From positions 1 to 14,205 of the forward strand of contig DASWHK010000023.1 of the NCBI GenBank assembly GCA_036398215.1: a stretch of DNA of 14,205 nucleotides. Direction: 5' to 3'. Each line of letters starts with the position of its first letter. The stretch's first letter is position 1. The notes below the pieces were generated by a model. It had not been told where the DNA came from and made no database searches. It saw nothing but the letters and a program-made list of their open reading frames with translations. Source of the stretch: DASWHK01 sp036398215. Lineage in GTDB: Bacteria > Acidobacteriota > UBA890. Below are positions 6,601-13,546 of this stretch, one piece after another. Made by a program: the position numbers and the translations under genes.

Positions 6601-8505
6601 TTCAGCGACGAGCTCGACGTCGGCGGCAACATCGACGTCTCGGTGGAAGCAACCGGAGACCTCGCCGGCACCGACCTGGCCGGCCTCTTCAACCTGCGCA
6701 ACGTCTTTCTCGCCGACGAAGCATCGCCCTGGTCGGTCGAGAGCGTCGCCGGCGACGTCGAGCTGGTCGGCGGGCAGCTGCGGCTCCGCGGCGTCACCGG
6801 CATCGTCGGCGGCCGGCCCTTCCGGGCCGACGGCCTCATCCCGCTCGCCGCCCTGACCGGCGACGAAGCCGGAGCGCCCGCCCACCTCGAGCTCGAGGTC
6901 GACGACCTGCCGCTGGCGCCGCTGTGGCAACGTGCCGGCGCCCTGGGCGCGGTCCTCAGCGGCGGCGCGACGTCGGTGACCGTGTCGCTGGACGGCCACG
7001 GCACCGACTGGCGAAGCTGGCGGGGCTCGATCGACGTTCGCTCCCTCGACGTGCAGCTCGCCAACGACCTCAGCCTGCAAATGGCGCAACCGACGTCGAT
7101 CGCCGTCGGCGGCGGCAACCTCACGCTGGCCGAGCCCATCGTCATGCGCGGCCCCGGCACCGACCTGCAGATCGGCGGCACCTTCCTGCTCGATCCGTTC
7201 CGCCTCGACACGACGATCACCGGCACCGCCAACCTCGACCCCCTCAGCGCCCTCACCGGCAACTTCGGCCTCGCCGGCCGGGCGACGGTCGACCTCCGGG
7301 TATCGGGCGACCCCCCGGACCTGGACTACGACGGCACCGTCGAGGTCGTCTCGGGCCTCTTCAGCACCCCGATCCTGCAGCCGATCGACGCTATCCAGGC
7401 GACGTTGACCCTGCAGGGCCGGCTGATCCGCATCGACCGCTTCATCGGAACGCTGGGGAGCGCCGGGACGCGTAGCACGTCGAACGTCAACGTCACCGGC
7501 GAGATCCAGCTGCGCGAGCCCGCCACCCATCGCTTCCTGCTCAACGTCGGCATCGACAGCGCCCAACTGCGGCTGCAACCGGGCATCCGGATGAACGCCT
7601 CGGCGGACTTGGTGCACGAGGGAACCCTCGAGCGCTCGATCCTGTCCGGAACGCTGTCGGTGAGCGAGGCCCAGTACACCGTGCGCTGGGAGAGCGAGGC
7701 CGACATGGTGGCATTGACCGACTCCGGCGCCTCCGTCGAGCACGAGCTGGCGCGTACCGTCAACCTGGACCTCGAGGTCACGGCACCCACCAACGTCAGG
7801 ATCCTCAACAACATGGCCGACATCGAGCTCGGCGCCGACCTGCAGGTCCGCGGCACCCTGGCCGAGCCGGTGCTGCTCGGCGGCGCCACCGTCCTGGACG
7901 GCGGCATCACGCTCCTCGACCACCGCTATCGGTTCGTGCGCGGCTCGGTGGAGTTCCAGAACCCGGTGCGCACCGAGCCCAGCGTCGATGTCCTGCTGGA
8001 GACCTCCATCCGCCAGTATCTGGTGACCGTCGCCATCTCCGGCTCGCCGTCGCGCGGCGACCTGCAAGTGACCCCCTCGTCGTCGCCGCCGCTCTCCGAC
8101 CTCGAGCTCATCCAGTTGCTAACCGTGGGAGACGCCCCCGACCGGACGAGGACGGCGAGCGACGACACCGTCACGCTGGGCGCGGTAGGCGCCCAGGCGA
8201 CCTCGTTCCTGACCCGCCAGTACCTGGGGCAGGTCGAGCGCGGCGCCCAGCGGGTCTTCGGCGTCGACCGCTTCCGGGTCGACCCGGCGGTGGTCGAGGG
8301 CTCGGGCGACCCCACCGCCCGGGTCACCATCGGCAAGCAGGTCACCCCCGATCTGTGGGTTAGCTGGACCAGCGTCCTGGGGACCTCCGAGGAGCAGCTG
8401 GTCACCGTCGAGTACCAGCTCACCCGCGGCATCCGGATCACCGCAACGCGCGAAGAAGACGGCTCGCTGGGCGTCGACTTCCGCTTCGACCACCGGTTCC
8501 GATGA
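3673..8505 (+). CDS. tamB: TamB-like (AsmA-superfamily, DUF490) inner-membrane-anchored envelope protein
   Basis: From the GTG start this is 1610 residues, longer than E. coli TamB (about 1260). TamB/AsmA-like proteins are anchored in the inner membrane and span the periplasm as a long hydrophobic beta-groove. They are linked to phospholipid transport to the outer membrane and, with TamA, to insertion of some outer-membrane proteins. The N-terminus has a basic stretch (KRRRRWR, 11-17) and one membrane helix (about 19-41). An AsmA-like segment follows (RRLDIALLELDLLPLRATL, then RIFIESLEVSSP), then over a thousand residues of repetitive short beta-strands. The last ~270 residues match the TamB C-terminal domain, including FGVDRFRVDP, ITIGKQVTPDLWVSW-like text and VEYQLTRGIRITATRE. 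Two Pro-rich interruptions lie at nt 4966-5098 and 6094-6180. It overlaps the downstream Omp85 gene by four bases (ATGA), matching TamA-TamB pairing. An upstream ATG at 3613 would add 20 residues but is less likely. Confidence 0.9.
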   Translation: MSAKKPEGKDKRRRRWRTIAKLAAVTGILLVAVSIAAWVWIESNAGQQRVRGWLERRGSEALGRRLDIALLELDLLPLRATLTGVTVAGSPGADQPLLRAERLDVRLDAWALFRRRIFIESLEVSSPIFHWDSGDPLLPPENAARPGGGFELDIRRLSVRDAAVEIDHQRWDLDTALTGVGFELLADVAPGSDPPARGGSIAIGGGSVRLRRFTEPGEPAGELLVRDAELSYRIDGDIVRIEGARAGIGGSLLTASGWITDWRDVRLDVAASVDVADVVALIGLPESPANAGMLELTGSLVFGESPLAFSGGVTADSLLIADLEASGVAASIEATRQRLVVEDIEATAFGGAIQARLEGDLQADPYAWRVEYGARSVDLARLTESGAVPGFRFVGIGDLAGELAWSSPWRQTIAGSGVFDLQLPPGTLAGLRASPGPPAAAFEAGTPEAGTTAPIPPGPVPEARPAPSLPLPLEANGLYDIEDGTIFLRSATVSLPRNRATIDGSIGAAGELALAVSIDSSDLRMLDRFFNQLRRYRGEQPEPQPLGVTGSGRARVTIGGSFADPTVVGTAATTGLAVANVSIGDVDGSLRLAGSALAIDNLRVRRGSGGAEGSARVRIGERLGPGPDYALDLRLQRYPVAARLARLGAPLEAAGEASGEISLSGDFGAAPAGTITLHAEDVALNQLSGLTADVRMRVDGDRWVAEELALQGPRGRLIASGTWRRSTDAFEARIDATAVDAAIIGELLGRELGMSGALELTAQIDGVLSAPDGAAVLRWTRAEAFGVQGGSVAASAELRAGSLAVAAVGRPDPTVAAVPPPTPIAGGQPIPLPDFPASGWAATLSAELGGARPATLRAAGESSLILAALMAQGYRPGENLEIEGAIELEGTGPLDDWQRWSGSATLTGFSLAQGGLAFSVPDPVAFQLDNGILRAELPRLVTGAGNLQARVVVDLIQGQWLEGSASGSLAVDLLQVFSDELDVGGNIDVSVEATGDLAGTDLAGLFNLRNVFLADEASPWSVESVAGDVELVGGQLRLRGVTGIVGGRPFRADGLIPLAALTGDEAGAPAHLELEVDDLPLAPLWQRAGALGAVLSGGATSVTVSLDGHGTDWRSWRGSIDVRSLDVQLANDLSLQMAQPTSIAVGGGNLTLAEPIVMRGPGTDLQIGGTFLLDPFRLDTTITGTANLDPLSALTGNFGLAGRATVDLRVSGDPPDLDYDGTVEVVSGLFSTPILQPIDAIQATLTLQGRLIRIDRFIGTLGSAGTRSTSNVNVTGEIQLREPATHRFLLNVGIDSAQLRLQPGIRMNASADLVHEGTLERSILSGTLSVSEAQYTVRWESEADMVALTDSGASVEHELARTVNLDLEVTAPTNVRILNNMADIELGADLQVRGTLAEPVLLGGATVLDGGITLLDHRYRFVRGSVEFQNPVRTEPSVDVLLETSIRQYLVTVAISGSPSRGDLQVTPSSSPPLSDLELIQLLTVGDAPDRTRTASDDTVTLGAVGAQATSFLTRQYLGQVERGAQRVFGVDRFRVDPAVVEGSGDPTARVTIGKQVTPDLWVSWTSVLGTSEEQLVTVEYQLTRGIRITATREEDGSLGVDFRFDHRFR

Positions 8506-11468
8506 ACTCCACCCCGCCCGCCGGCAGTCGCAGGTGCTCCCCCGGAGCGCCCGAGAGAATGAGAGCCGTGTGCATCGTGGTCAGTGGCTCGCGTTTTCCC
8601 GGCCGCCCCGCGACCGCGGCCACGCTGCTGCTCCTCGCCGCCCTGGTGCCGTTTCCCGCGGCCGCCGCGGCCGGCCCCTCGCGGCCGCCGCCCGGGCTGC
8701 CGCAATCCCAGTCCCCGCCGATCGCCCCGCCGGTCGCGCCGGCCGGCGGCGACTCTCCGGCCCAGAGCGGCCAGACTTCGTTGCTGTCGGCGGCGACGCC
8801 ATTCCAGGGGATGCCGGTGATCGCCGTCGAGGTCACCGCTCCGGCGCCCCTCCGGCGCTCCGCCAACGAAGCGATCGCCGTGCGCCTGGGCGTTCCCTAC
8901 GAGGTCGCCGACATGCGGCGCAGCCTGCAGAACATCTACGCGCTCGGCGGCGTCTCCGACGTTCAGGTCAGCGGCGCGGCCAGCGACGACGGTCTGCGGC
9001 TGGAGTTCGTCGTGCTGCCGGCCGCCCACGTCCATCTGATCCGCTACCAGGGCGACAATCCGCTGAGCCGCCGGTCGCTCGAGAGGGCCCTGACGATCCG
9101 CCCGGGAGACCGCATCAGCCGGGAGATGCTCGAGGCGCAGGCGGGCTACGTCCAGCAGGCCCTGTCCGAGCAGGGCTACACCCAGGCGGTCGTCGCCCCC
9201 GAGCTGTTGCTCGACGAGACCCGCACCGAGGGGACGATCGTCTTTCATCTGGAGGCCGGCGAGGCCACCCGGCTCAGCAGCCTGGAGGTGGTCGGCGATC
9301 TCGGCATCGGCGAGGCCGAGGTGCGCGCCGCCCTGGGGCTGGAAGAGAGCGGCGTCTTCCGCTCGGTCGCCCTGGGTGAGGGCCTCGACAACCTGCGCCG
9401 GGCGCTGGCCGAGGCGCATTTCTTCCACGCCGAGGTCGACATTGAGTCGCAGGCCGCCAATCCCGCGGCCAACACCGCCGGGCTGACGATCCGCGTCGAG
9501 GCCGGTCCGCGGGTGGACCTCACCATCAGCGGCTGGGACCGCAGCGAAGCGGAGCTGCACGGGAGGCTGCCGTTCTTCGAGGAGACCAGCATCGCCGACT
9601 GGATCCTCAACCAGGCGCGCAACGACATCCGCGCGGCGCTGCAGAGCGAGGGCCACTGGAAGCCGCTGGTGTCGTACTTCCGGCGCCGCGACGATGCGGG
9701 CCGCAACGTCGAGGTGCGTTTCACGATCCTGCCGGCGGCGAAGACCAGCATCGCGGCGGTCGAGATCGCCGGCAACGCCAGCATCGAGACCGCGGCCATC
9801 CGCGCGGTGATGGAGACCCGCGAGCACGGGCTGCTGCGCACCTCGCCGTTCCTGACCAGCCGCTGGGAGCAGGATCAGCGCGCCGTCCTGGGGCTGTATC
9901 GCCGCCAGGGGTTCCTGGAAGCGCGCATCGTCGAGGAAAGCGTCACCAACGAGGCCTCGATCGGCGGCCTGCGGGCGCTGCTGCGGCTCGAGGAGGGGCC
10001 GCGCACCCGCGTCGGCCGGGTCGGCATCGAGACGATGGCGAACGTCGAGGGATACGGCGTCCCCACGCAGACGTGGTCCAACGAGCTGCAGCTGCGCGAC
10101 GGCGGCCCGTTCGACCCCGACGCCGTGCGCCAGGACGAGAACCGCCTGCGGATCCTGCTCGCCAACCAGGGGTTCCCGCGCGCCATCGTCGCCTCCGCGG
10201 TCACCCAGGACGGCGACGATCCCTACACCCGTAACGTCTCCTACTCGGTCTTTCCCGGGCCGCGGGTGAGGGTCGGCCAGCTGCTGATCGCCGGCAACAG
10301 CAGCGTCCGCGACGAGGTCATCCGCCGCGAGCTGTCGCTGGTACCCGGCTCGCCGCTCACCCAGGAGGACATCATCCGCAGCCAGAGCCGCCTCTATTCG
10401 CTGGGCCTCTTCTCCCGCGTCGAGATCGACACTGCCAGGCCGGACACGATCGAGACCGACCCGACGGTCGTGGTGCGGGTCGAAGAGGGCTCGACGCGGC
10501 GGCTGTCGTGGGGCTTCGGCTACTCGACTGAAGAGCAGGTCCGCGGCCTGGTGGTGGTCGGCCAGGACAACCTCTGGGGCATGAACCACCAGGCGACCGC
10601 CAGCCTCAGGGCTTCGTTCCTCGAGCAGCGGCTGCGCTTCATCTATACGGAGCCCTATCTGTTGGGCCGCCGCCTGGAGGGCTCGGGGGTCGGCTACTTC
10701 GAGAGCATCGACGAAGAGGGCTTCAAGGTGGAGCGGCTCGGCGCCTCCTTCCAGGTCGTCAAGCGGCACTCGGAACGGCTCACCAGCATCGGCCGCTACT
10801 CGTTCCGCGACCAGCAGACCTTCGACGTCCAGATCGATCCGGACCTCCTGGAGCCCGAGGATCGCGATGCGGTGATCGGCAGCGTCATCTACTCGTTGCT
10901 CGCCGATACCCGGCCTTTCCCCATCGACCCGGGCGAGGGCTCCTACAACACCCTCGATACCGAGCTGGCGGCCGAGGCTCTCGGCAGCCAGGCGGGATTC
11001 TTCAAGATCTTCGGGCGCTCCTACTGGTACTGGCGCGCGCCCGGCAACGGGGTGCTCGCCGCCGCCGTGCGGATCGGCGTGGCGGTGCCCTACGGCGACT
11101 CGCTGGTGCCCCTGCCGGAGCGCTTCTTCGCCGGCGGCTCGACGACGCTGCGCGCCTTCGGGCGCAACCAGGCCGGCCCGGCCGACGTAGGGGGCAACTT
11201 CCTCGGCGGCAACGTGCTGCTGATCGGCAACCTCGAGTACCGTTTCCCGATCCGCGGAGACCTGGGCGGCGTGGTCTTCGCCGACATCGGCAACGTGTTC
11301 GCCGACGTCGACTCGGTCTCCTGGGACGCGGTCCGCGAGATCGCCGGCGTCGGCGTGCGCTACTCGACGCCGATCGGCCCCCTGCGCCTCGACTGGGGCC
11401 ATCTGCTCGACCGGCGCACCGGCGAGGGCGGCTCGACCCTCCACTTCGCGATCGGGCAGGCGTTCTGA
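8502..11468 (+). CDS. Omp85-family outer-membrane assembly protein (BamA/TamA type) with about seven POTRA domains
   Basis: This 988-residue protein should insert beta-barrel proteins into the outer membrane (BamA) or partner TamB (TamA). A hydrophobic signal core is at 39-57 (ending AAAAAG), followed by a Pro-rich linker (about 58-100). By pattern I count seven POTRA units at about 104-174, 175-253, 255-335, 336-412, 413-499, 500-586 and 588-663; the last five begin after clear '.EAGPRV', 'LPAAKT', 'EEGPRT', 'PGPRV'-type joins. E. coli BamA has five and TamA three. The barrel is about 664-988 (325 residues), with the L6 segment TLRAFGRNQAGP (882-893) and a C-terminal beta-signal LHFAIGQAF ending in Phe. 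The ATG overlaps the tamB stop. An internal ATG at 8559 (residue 20) would give a more normal signal peptide and may be the true start. BamA versus TamA cannot be settled without the rest of the genome. Confidence 0.9.
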   Translation: MNSTPPAGSRRCSPGAPERMRAVCIVVSGSRFPGRPATAATLLLLAALVPFPAAAAAGPSRPPPGLPQSQSPPIAPPVAPAGGDSPAQSGQTSLLSAATPFQGMPVIAVEVTAPAPLRRSANEAIAVRLGVPYEVADMRRSLQNIYALGGVSDVQVSGAASDDGLRLEFVVLPAAHVHLIRYQGDNPLSRRSLERALTIRPGDRISREMLEAQAGYVQQALSEQGYTQAVVAPELLLDETRTEGTIVFHLEAGEATRLSSLEVVGDLGIGEAEVRAALGLEESGVFRSVALGEGLDNLRRALAEAHFFHAEVDIESQAANPAANTAGLTIRVEAGPRVDLTISGWDRSEAELHGRLPFFEETSIADWILNQARNDIRAALQSEGHWKPLVSYFRRRDDAGRNVEVRFTILPAAKTSIAAVEIAGNASIETAAIRAVMETREHGLLRTSPFLTSRWEQDQRAVLGLYRRQGFLEARIVEESVTNEASIGGLRALLRLEEGPRTRVGRVGIETMANVEGYGVPTQTWSNELQLRDGGPFDPDAVRQDENRLRILLANQGFPRAIVASAVTQDGDDPYTRNVSYSVFPGPRVRVGQLLIAGNSSVRDEVIRRELSLVPGSPLTQEDIIRSQSRLYSLGLFSRVEIDTARPDTIETDPTVVVRVEEGSTRRLSWGFGYSTEEQVRGLVVVGQDNLWGMNHQATASLRASFLEQRLRFIYTEPYLLGRRLEGSGVGYFESIDEEGFKVERLGASFQVVKRHSERLTSIGRYSFRDQQTFDVQIDPDLLEPEDRDAVIGSVIYSLLADTRPFPIDPGEGSYNTLDTELAAEALGSQAGFFKIFGRSYWYWRAPGNGVLAAAVRIGVAVPYGDSLVPLPERFFAGGSTTLRAFGRNQAGPADVGGNFLGGNVLLIGNLEYRFPIRGDLGGVVFADIGNVFADVDSVSWDAVREIAGVGVRYSTPIGPLRLDWGHLLDRRTGEGGSTLHFAIGQAF

Positions 11469-12328
11469 TGGATCGACGCCGTCTTGCGACTCCGCCTCAT
11501 CCGGTAACCATCGGGCGTTCCCATCGTGTCCTCGAGAACGCGGTGACCCGATCCACGAGCAGCGCCAACAGCACGGCGGGCGCCGCGGATTTGCACCACG
11601 CCTCTCGAGCCGCCGCCCTTCTTCTGCTTTGCACGAGCCTCGCGGCCCTCTGCGCCGGTTGCGCCAGCACGCCCGCGCTCCCGGCCGACCGGCCGGCGAC
11701 GCCGCCACGGCCCACCCAGGGCGTGGTCGTCGAGCGGATCGTCGCCATCGTCGACCGCGAGGTGATCACCCTCGGCCAGCTCGAGCGCGCCGTGGCGCTG
11801 GCGCAGGGAAACGGCGGCGACAACGGCGCCGCTCTGTGCGGCCGTGCCCCGTCGCCGGCGGCCGCCAGCCTCGAACAGCGGATCCTCGATTGCATGATCG
11901 ACAGCCTGCTGATGTTCCAGCACGTCCGCCGCTTCCCCCAGTTCGGCGTCATCCAGGAGCAGATCGACGAGGCCTTCGCGGCGCTGGTCGCCGGCTACGA
12001 GTCGCGCGAGGCCTTCGAGGAGGACCTCGAGCGCCAGGGGCTGACCGCCGCCGAGGTGCGCTACGATCTGGAGCGCGAGGCCCTGGTGAGCAACTACATC
12101 GACACCCGCTACCGGAGCATCGTCGACATCCGCGACAGCGAGCTGCGCCGCTACTACGACGAGGTGTTCGTCCCCGAGATGCAGCGCCAGGGCCAACCGA
12201 TACCGTCGTTCGAGGCCGTCGCCCCGAGGATCCGGCCGATCCTGAGCGAGGCGGAGGTCAACCGTCGCGTCGAGGCGTGGGTCGCCGACCTGCGCCGCCG
12301 CGCCGACATCGTCGTCTATCTCTGGTAA
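11468..12328 (+). CDS. SurA N-domain-like periplasmic chaperone, probable lipoprotein, no PPIase domain
   Basis: As the longest frame this is 286 residues. A hydrophobic segment AALLLLCTSLAALCAGC ends at Cys65. LCAGC is close to a lipobox but has Cys instead of Leu at -3, so lipidation is likely rather than certain. After a Pro-rich linker, VVVERIVAIVDREVITLGQLERA (86-108) is the typical opening of the SurA N-terminal chaperone domain. Helices follow, including a 'LLMFQHVRRF...EQIDEAF' segment. The C-terminal RRYYDEVF...RIRPILSEAEVNRRVEAWVADLRRRADIVVYLW resembles the closing part of SurA-like proteins. No parvulin domain lies between them. Cys124 and Cys142 could form a disulfide. It probably escorts outer-membrane proteins to the adjacent Omp85. 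The ATG overlaps the Omp85 stop as TGATG, but 11 of the first 25 codons end in A or T, so the GTG at 11543 (residue 26) may be the real start. Confidence 0.8.
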   Translation: MDRRRLATPPHPVTIGRSHRVLENAVTRSTSSANSTAGAADLHHASRAAALLLLCTSLAALCAGCASTPALPADRPATPPRPTQGVVVERIVAIVDREVITLGQLERAVALAQGNGGDNGAALCGRAPSPAAASLEQRILDCMIDSLLMFQHVRRFPQFGVIQEQIDEAFAALVAGYESREAFEEDLERQGLTAAEVRYDLEREALVSNYIDTRYRSIVDIRDSELRRYYDEVFVPEMQRQGQPIPSFEAVAPRIRPILSEAEVNRRVEAWVADLRRRADIVVYLW

Positions 12329-12343
12329 CCGACGGACCCAGCG

Positions 12344-13546
12344 ATGCCCAAGCACAGCGATCCCCCTAAGCCCACCAAGGCCGAGATCGCGGCCCGCGAC
12401 CAGGCGCTGGCGCACGCCGGCGGGCCGGCGCCGCCGGCGCCGGCCGCTGGCTTCGAATCGAACGCGGGCGATCGACCACCAGACGCCGGCTTCGCCGCGA
12501 TCGTCGGCCAGCAGCAGGCGATCGCCGCGCTGCGCCGCGCCCTCGCGCGCAACCGGCTGCCGCACGCCATCCTCTTTCACGGCCCCATCGGCGTCGGCAA
12601 GGCGACCACCGCCGGCATCCTCGCCCAGGCGCTCAACTGCGCCGAGCGTGGCTTCGCCGACGCCTGCGGTGTCTGCGCTTCCTGCCGCAAGGTGGCCCGC
12701 GGTCTGCACCCCGACGTTCTCTGGGTGGCGCCGCAGCGCGGCAGCATCCGGCTGGGGCAAGTATCGCCTCGCAGGTCCGAGGCATCCGACGCCGAGCCGG
12801 CCAACGAGCCGATCGTCAGCTGGGTCGGCTACCGTCCCTACGAGGGGCGACGCCGGGTGGTGGTGATCGACGATGCCCACACGATGAACGCTTCGGCCCA
12901 GAACGCGCTGCTCAAGACCCTCGAGGAACCGCCGCCCTCGTCGATGCTGGTGCTGGTGACCCCGGCCCCCGGCAGCCTGCTGCCAACCATCCGCTCGCGT
13001 TGCCAGCCGTTGCGCTTCCAGCCGTTGCCGCCGGCGCTGCTGCGGCAGCACCTCGAAGAGGTCGGCGGCCTTCCTGGCGAGGAAGCCCGGCTGCGCGCCG
13101 CGCTGGCGGCGGGCAGCCTCGGCCGCGCCATCGACCTGGACCTCGACGACCACGGTGAGCGCCGCGACGTCGCGCAAGCCGCGGTCGAGGACGCCCGTGA
13201 CGGCGGCGCCGCGCTGCTGGCCACCGCCGAGACGCTGCTCGCCGCCGGCGCTGGCGAGCGCAAGATCGACCAGGCGGCCTCGGCGATCGCTGCGGTCCGG
13301 GACGTGCTGCGCGACCTGCTGGTGCTGGCCGCGGCCGACGACGAGGCGCTGGTCGCCAACCTCGACCGCGCCGCCGAGTGGCGCGACTGGGCCGCCAAGA
13401 TCGAGCCCGACGCCCTGATCGCGGCCCTCGATGCGGTCCAGGACGCCGGCGAGCGGCTGCGCTCGCTGCCGCCACCGAACGCCCGTCTGACGGTGGAGGA
13501 GGCGCTGATCGGCGTCGGCGCCGCCCTGCGCGGCGGCCGCAGGTGA
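12344..13546 (+). CDS. holB: DNA polymerase III delta-prime subunit (clamp loader)
   Basis: This 400-residue AAA+ protein belongs to the clamp loader that places the sliding clamp on DNA. It shows a Walker-A-like GPIGVGKA (80-87, Lys86), four cysteines of a zinc module (Cys99, 108, 111, 114), a Walker-B-like VVVIDDAH (172-179), the family run NALLKTLEEPP (187-197), and TIRSRCQPL (215-223) with the SRC motif. DnaX shares several of these motifs, but DnaX normally carries a longer C-terminus and starts almost directly with the ATPase, and 'HPDVLWV' plus 'YRPYEGRRRVVVIDDA' is typical of delta-prime. Two oddities stand out: a ~48-residue Pro/Ala-rich N-terminal extension before FAAIVGQ, and a ~13-residue Ser/Asp/Glu-rich insertion at about 141-155. 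It starts 15 bp after the SurA-like gene and overlaps pdxA by four bases. Confidence 0.88.
   Translation: MPKHSDPPKPTKAEIAARDQALAHAGGPAPPAPAAGFESNAGDRPPDAGFAAIVGQQQAIAALRRALARNRLPHAILFHGPIGVGKATTAGILAQALNCAERGFADACGVCASCRKVARGLHPDVLWVAPQRGSIRLGQVSPRRSEASDAEPANEPIVSWVGYRPYEGRRRVVVIDDAHTMNASAQNALLKTLEEPPPSSMLVLVTPAPGSLLPTIRSRCQPLRFQPLPPALLRQHLEEVGGLPGEEARLRAALAAGSLGRAIDLDLDDHGERRDVAQAAVEDARDGGAALLATAETLLAAGAGERKIDQAASAIAAVRDVLRDLLVLAAADDEALVANLDRAAEWRDWAAKIEPDALIAALDAVQDAGERLRSLPPPNARLTVEEALIGVGAALRGGRR

Noticed and set aside
5476..8067. An 863-residue minus-strand open frame opposite tamB
   Set aside because: Same composition artefact. The + strand frame carries membrane-anchor and TamB domain evidence across the whole span.
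8502..11468. Two-partner secretion (TpsB/FhaC-type) transporter as an identity for the Omp85 protein
   Set aside because: TpsB proteins have two POTRA domains and sit beside a large secreted exoprotein gene. This one has about seven POTRAs, a BamA-like C-terminus and a TamB neighbour.
7926..11708. A 1260-residue open frame on the minus strand opposite the Omp85 gene
   Set aside because: It is antisense to a gene with clear POTRA and barrel motifs. Its translation is low-complexity Arg/Ala/Gly/Asp without recognisable domains. Long open antisense frames are expected at this GC content because stop codons are rare.
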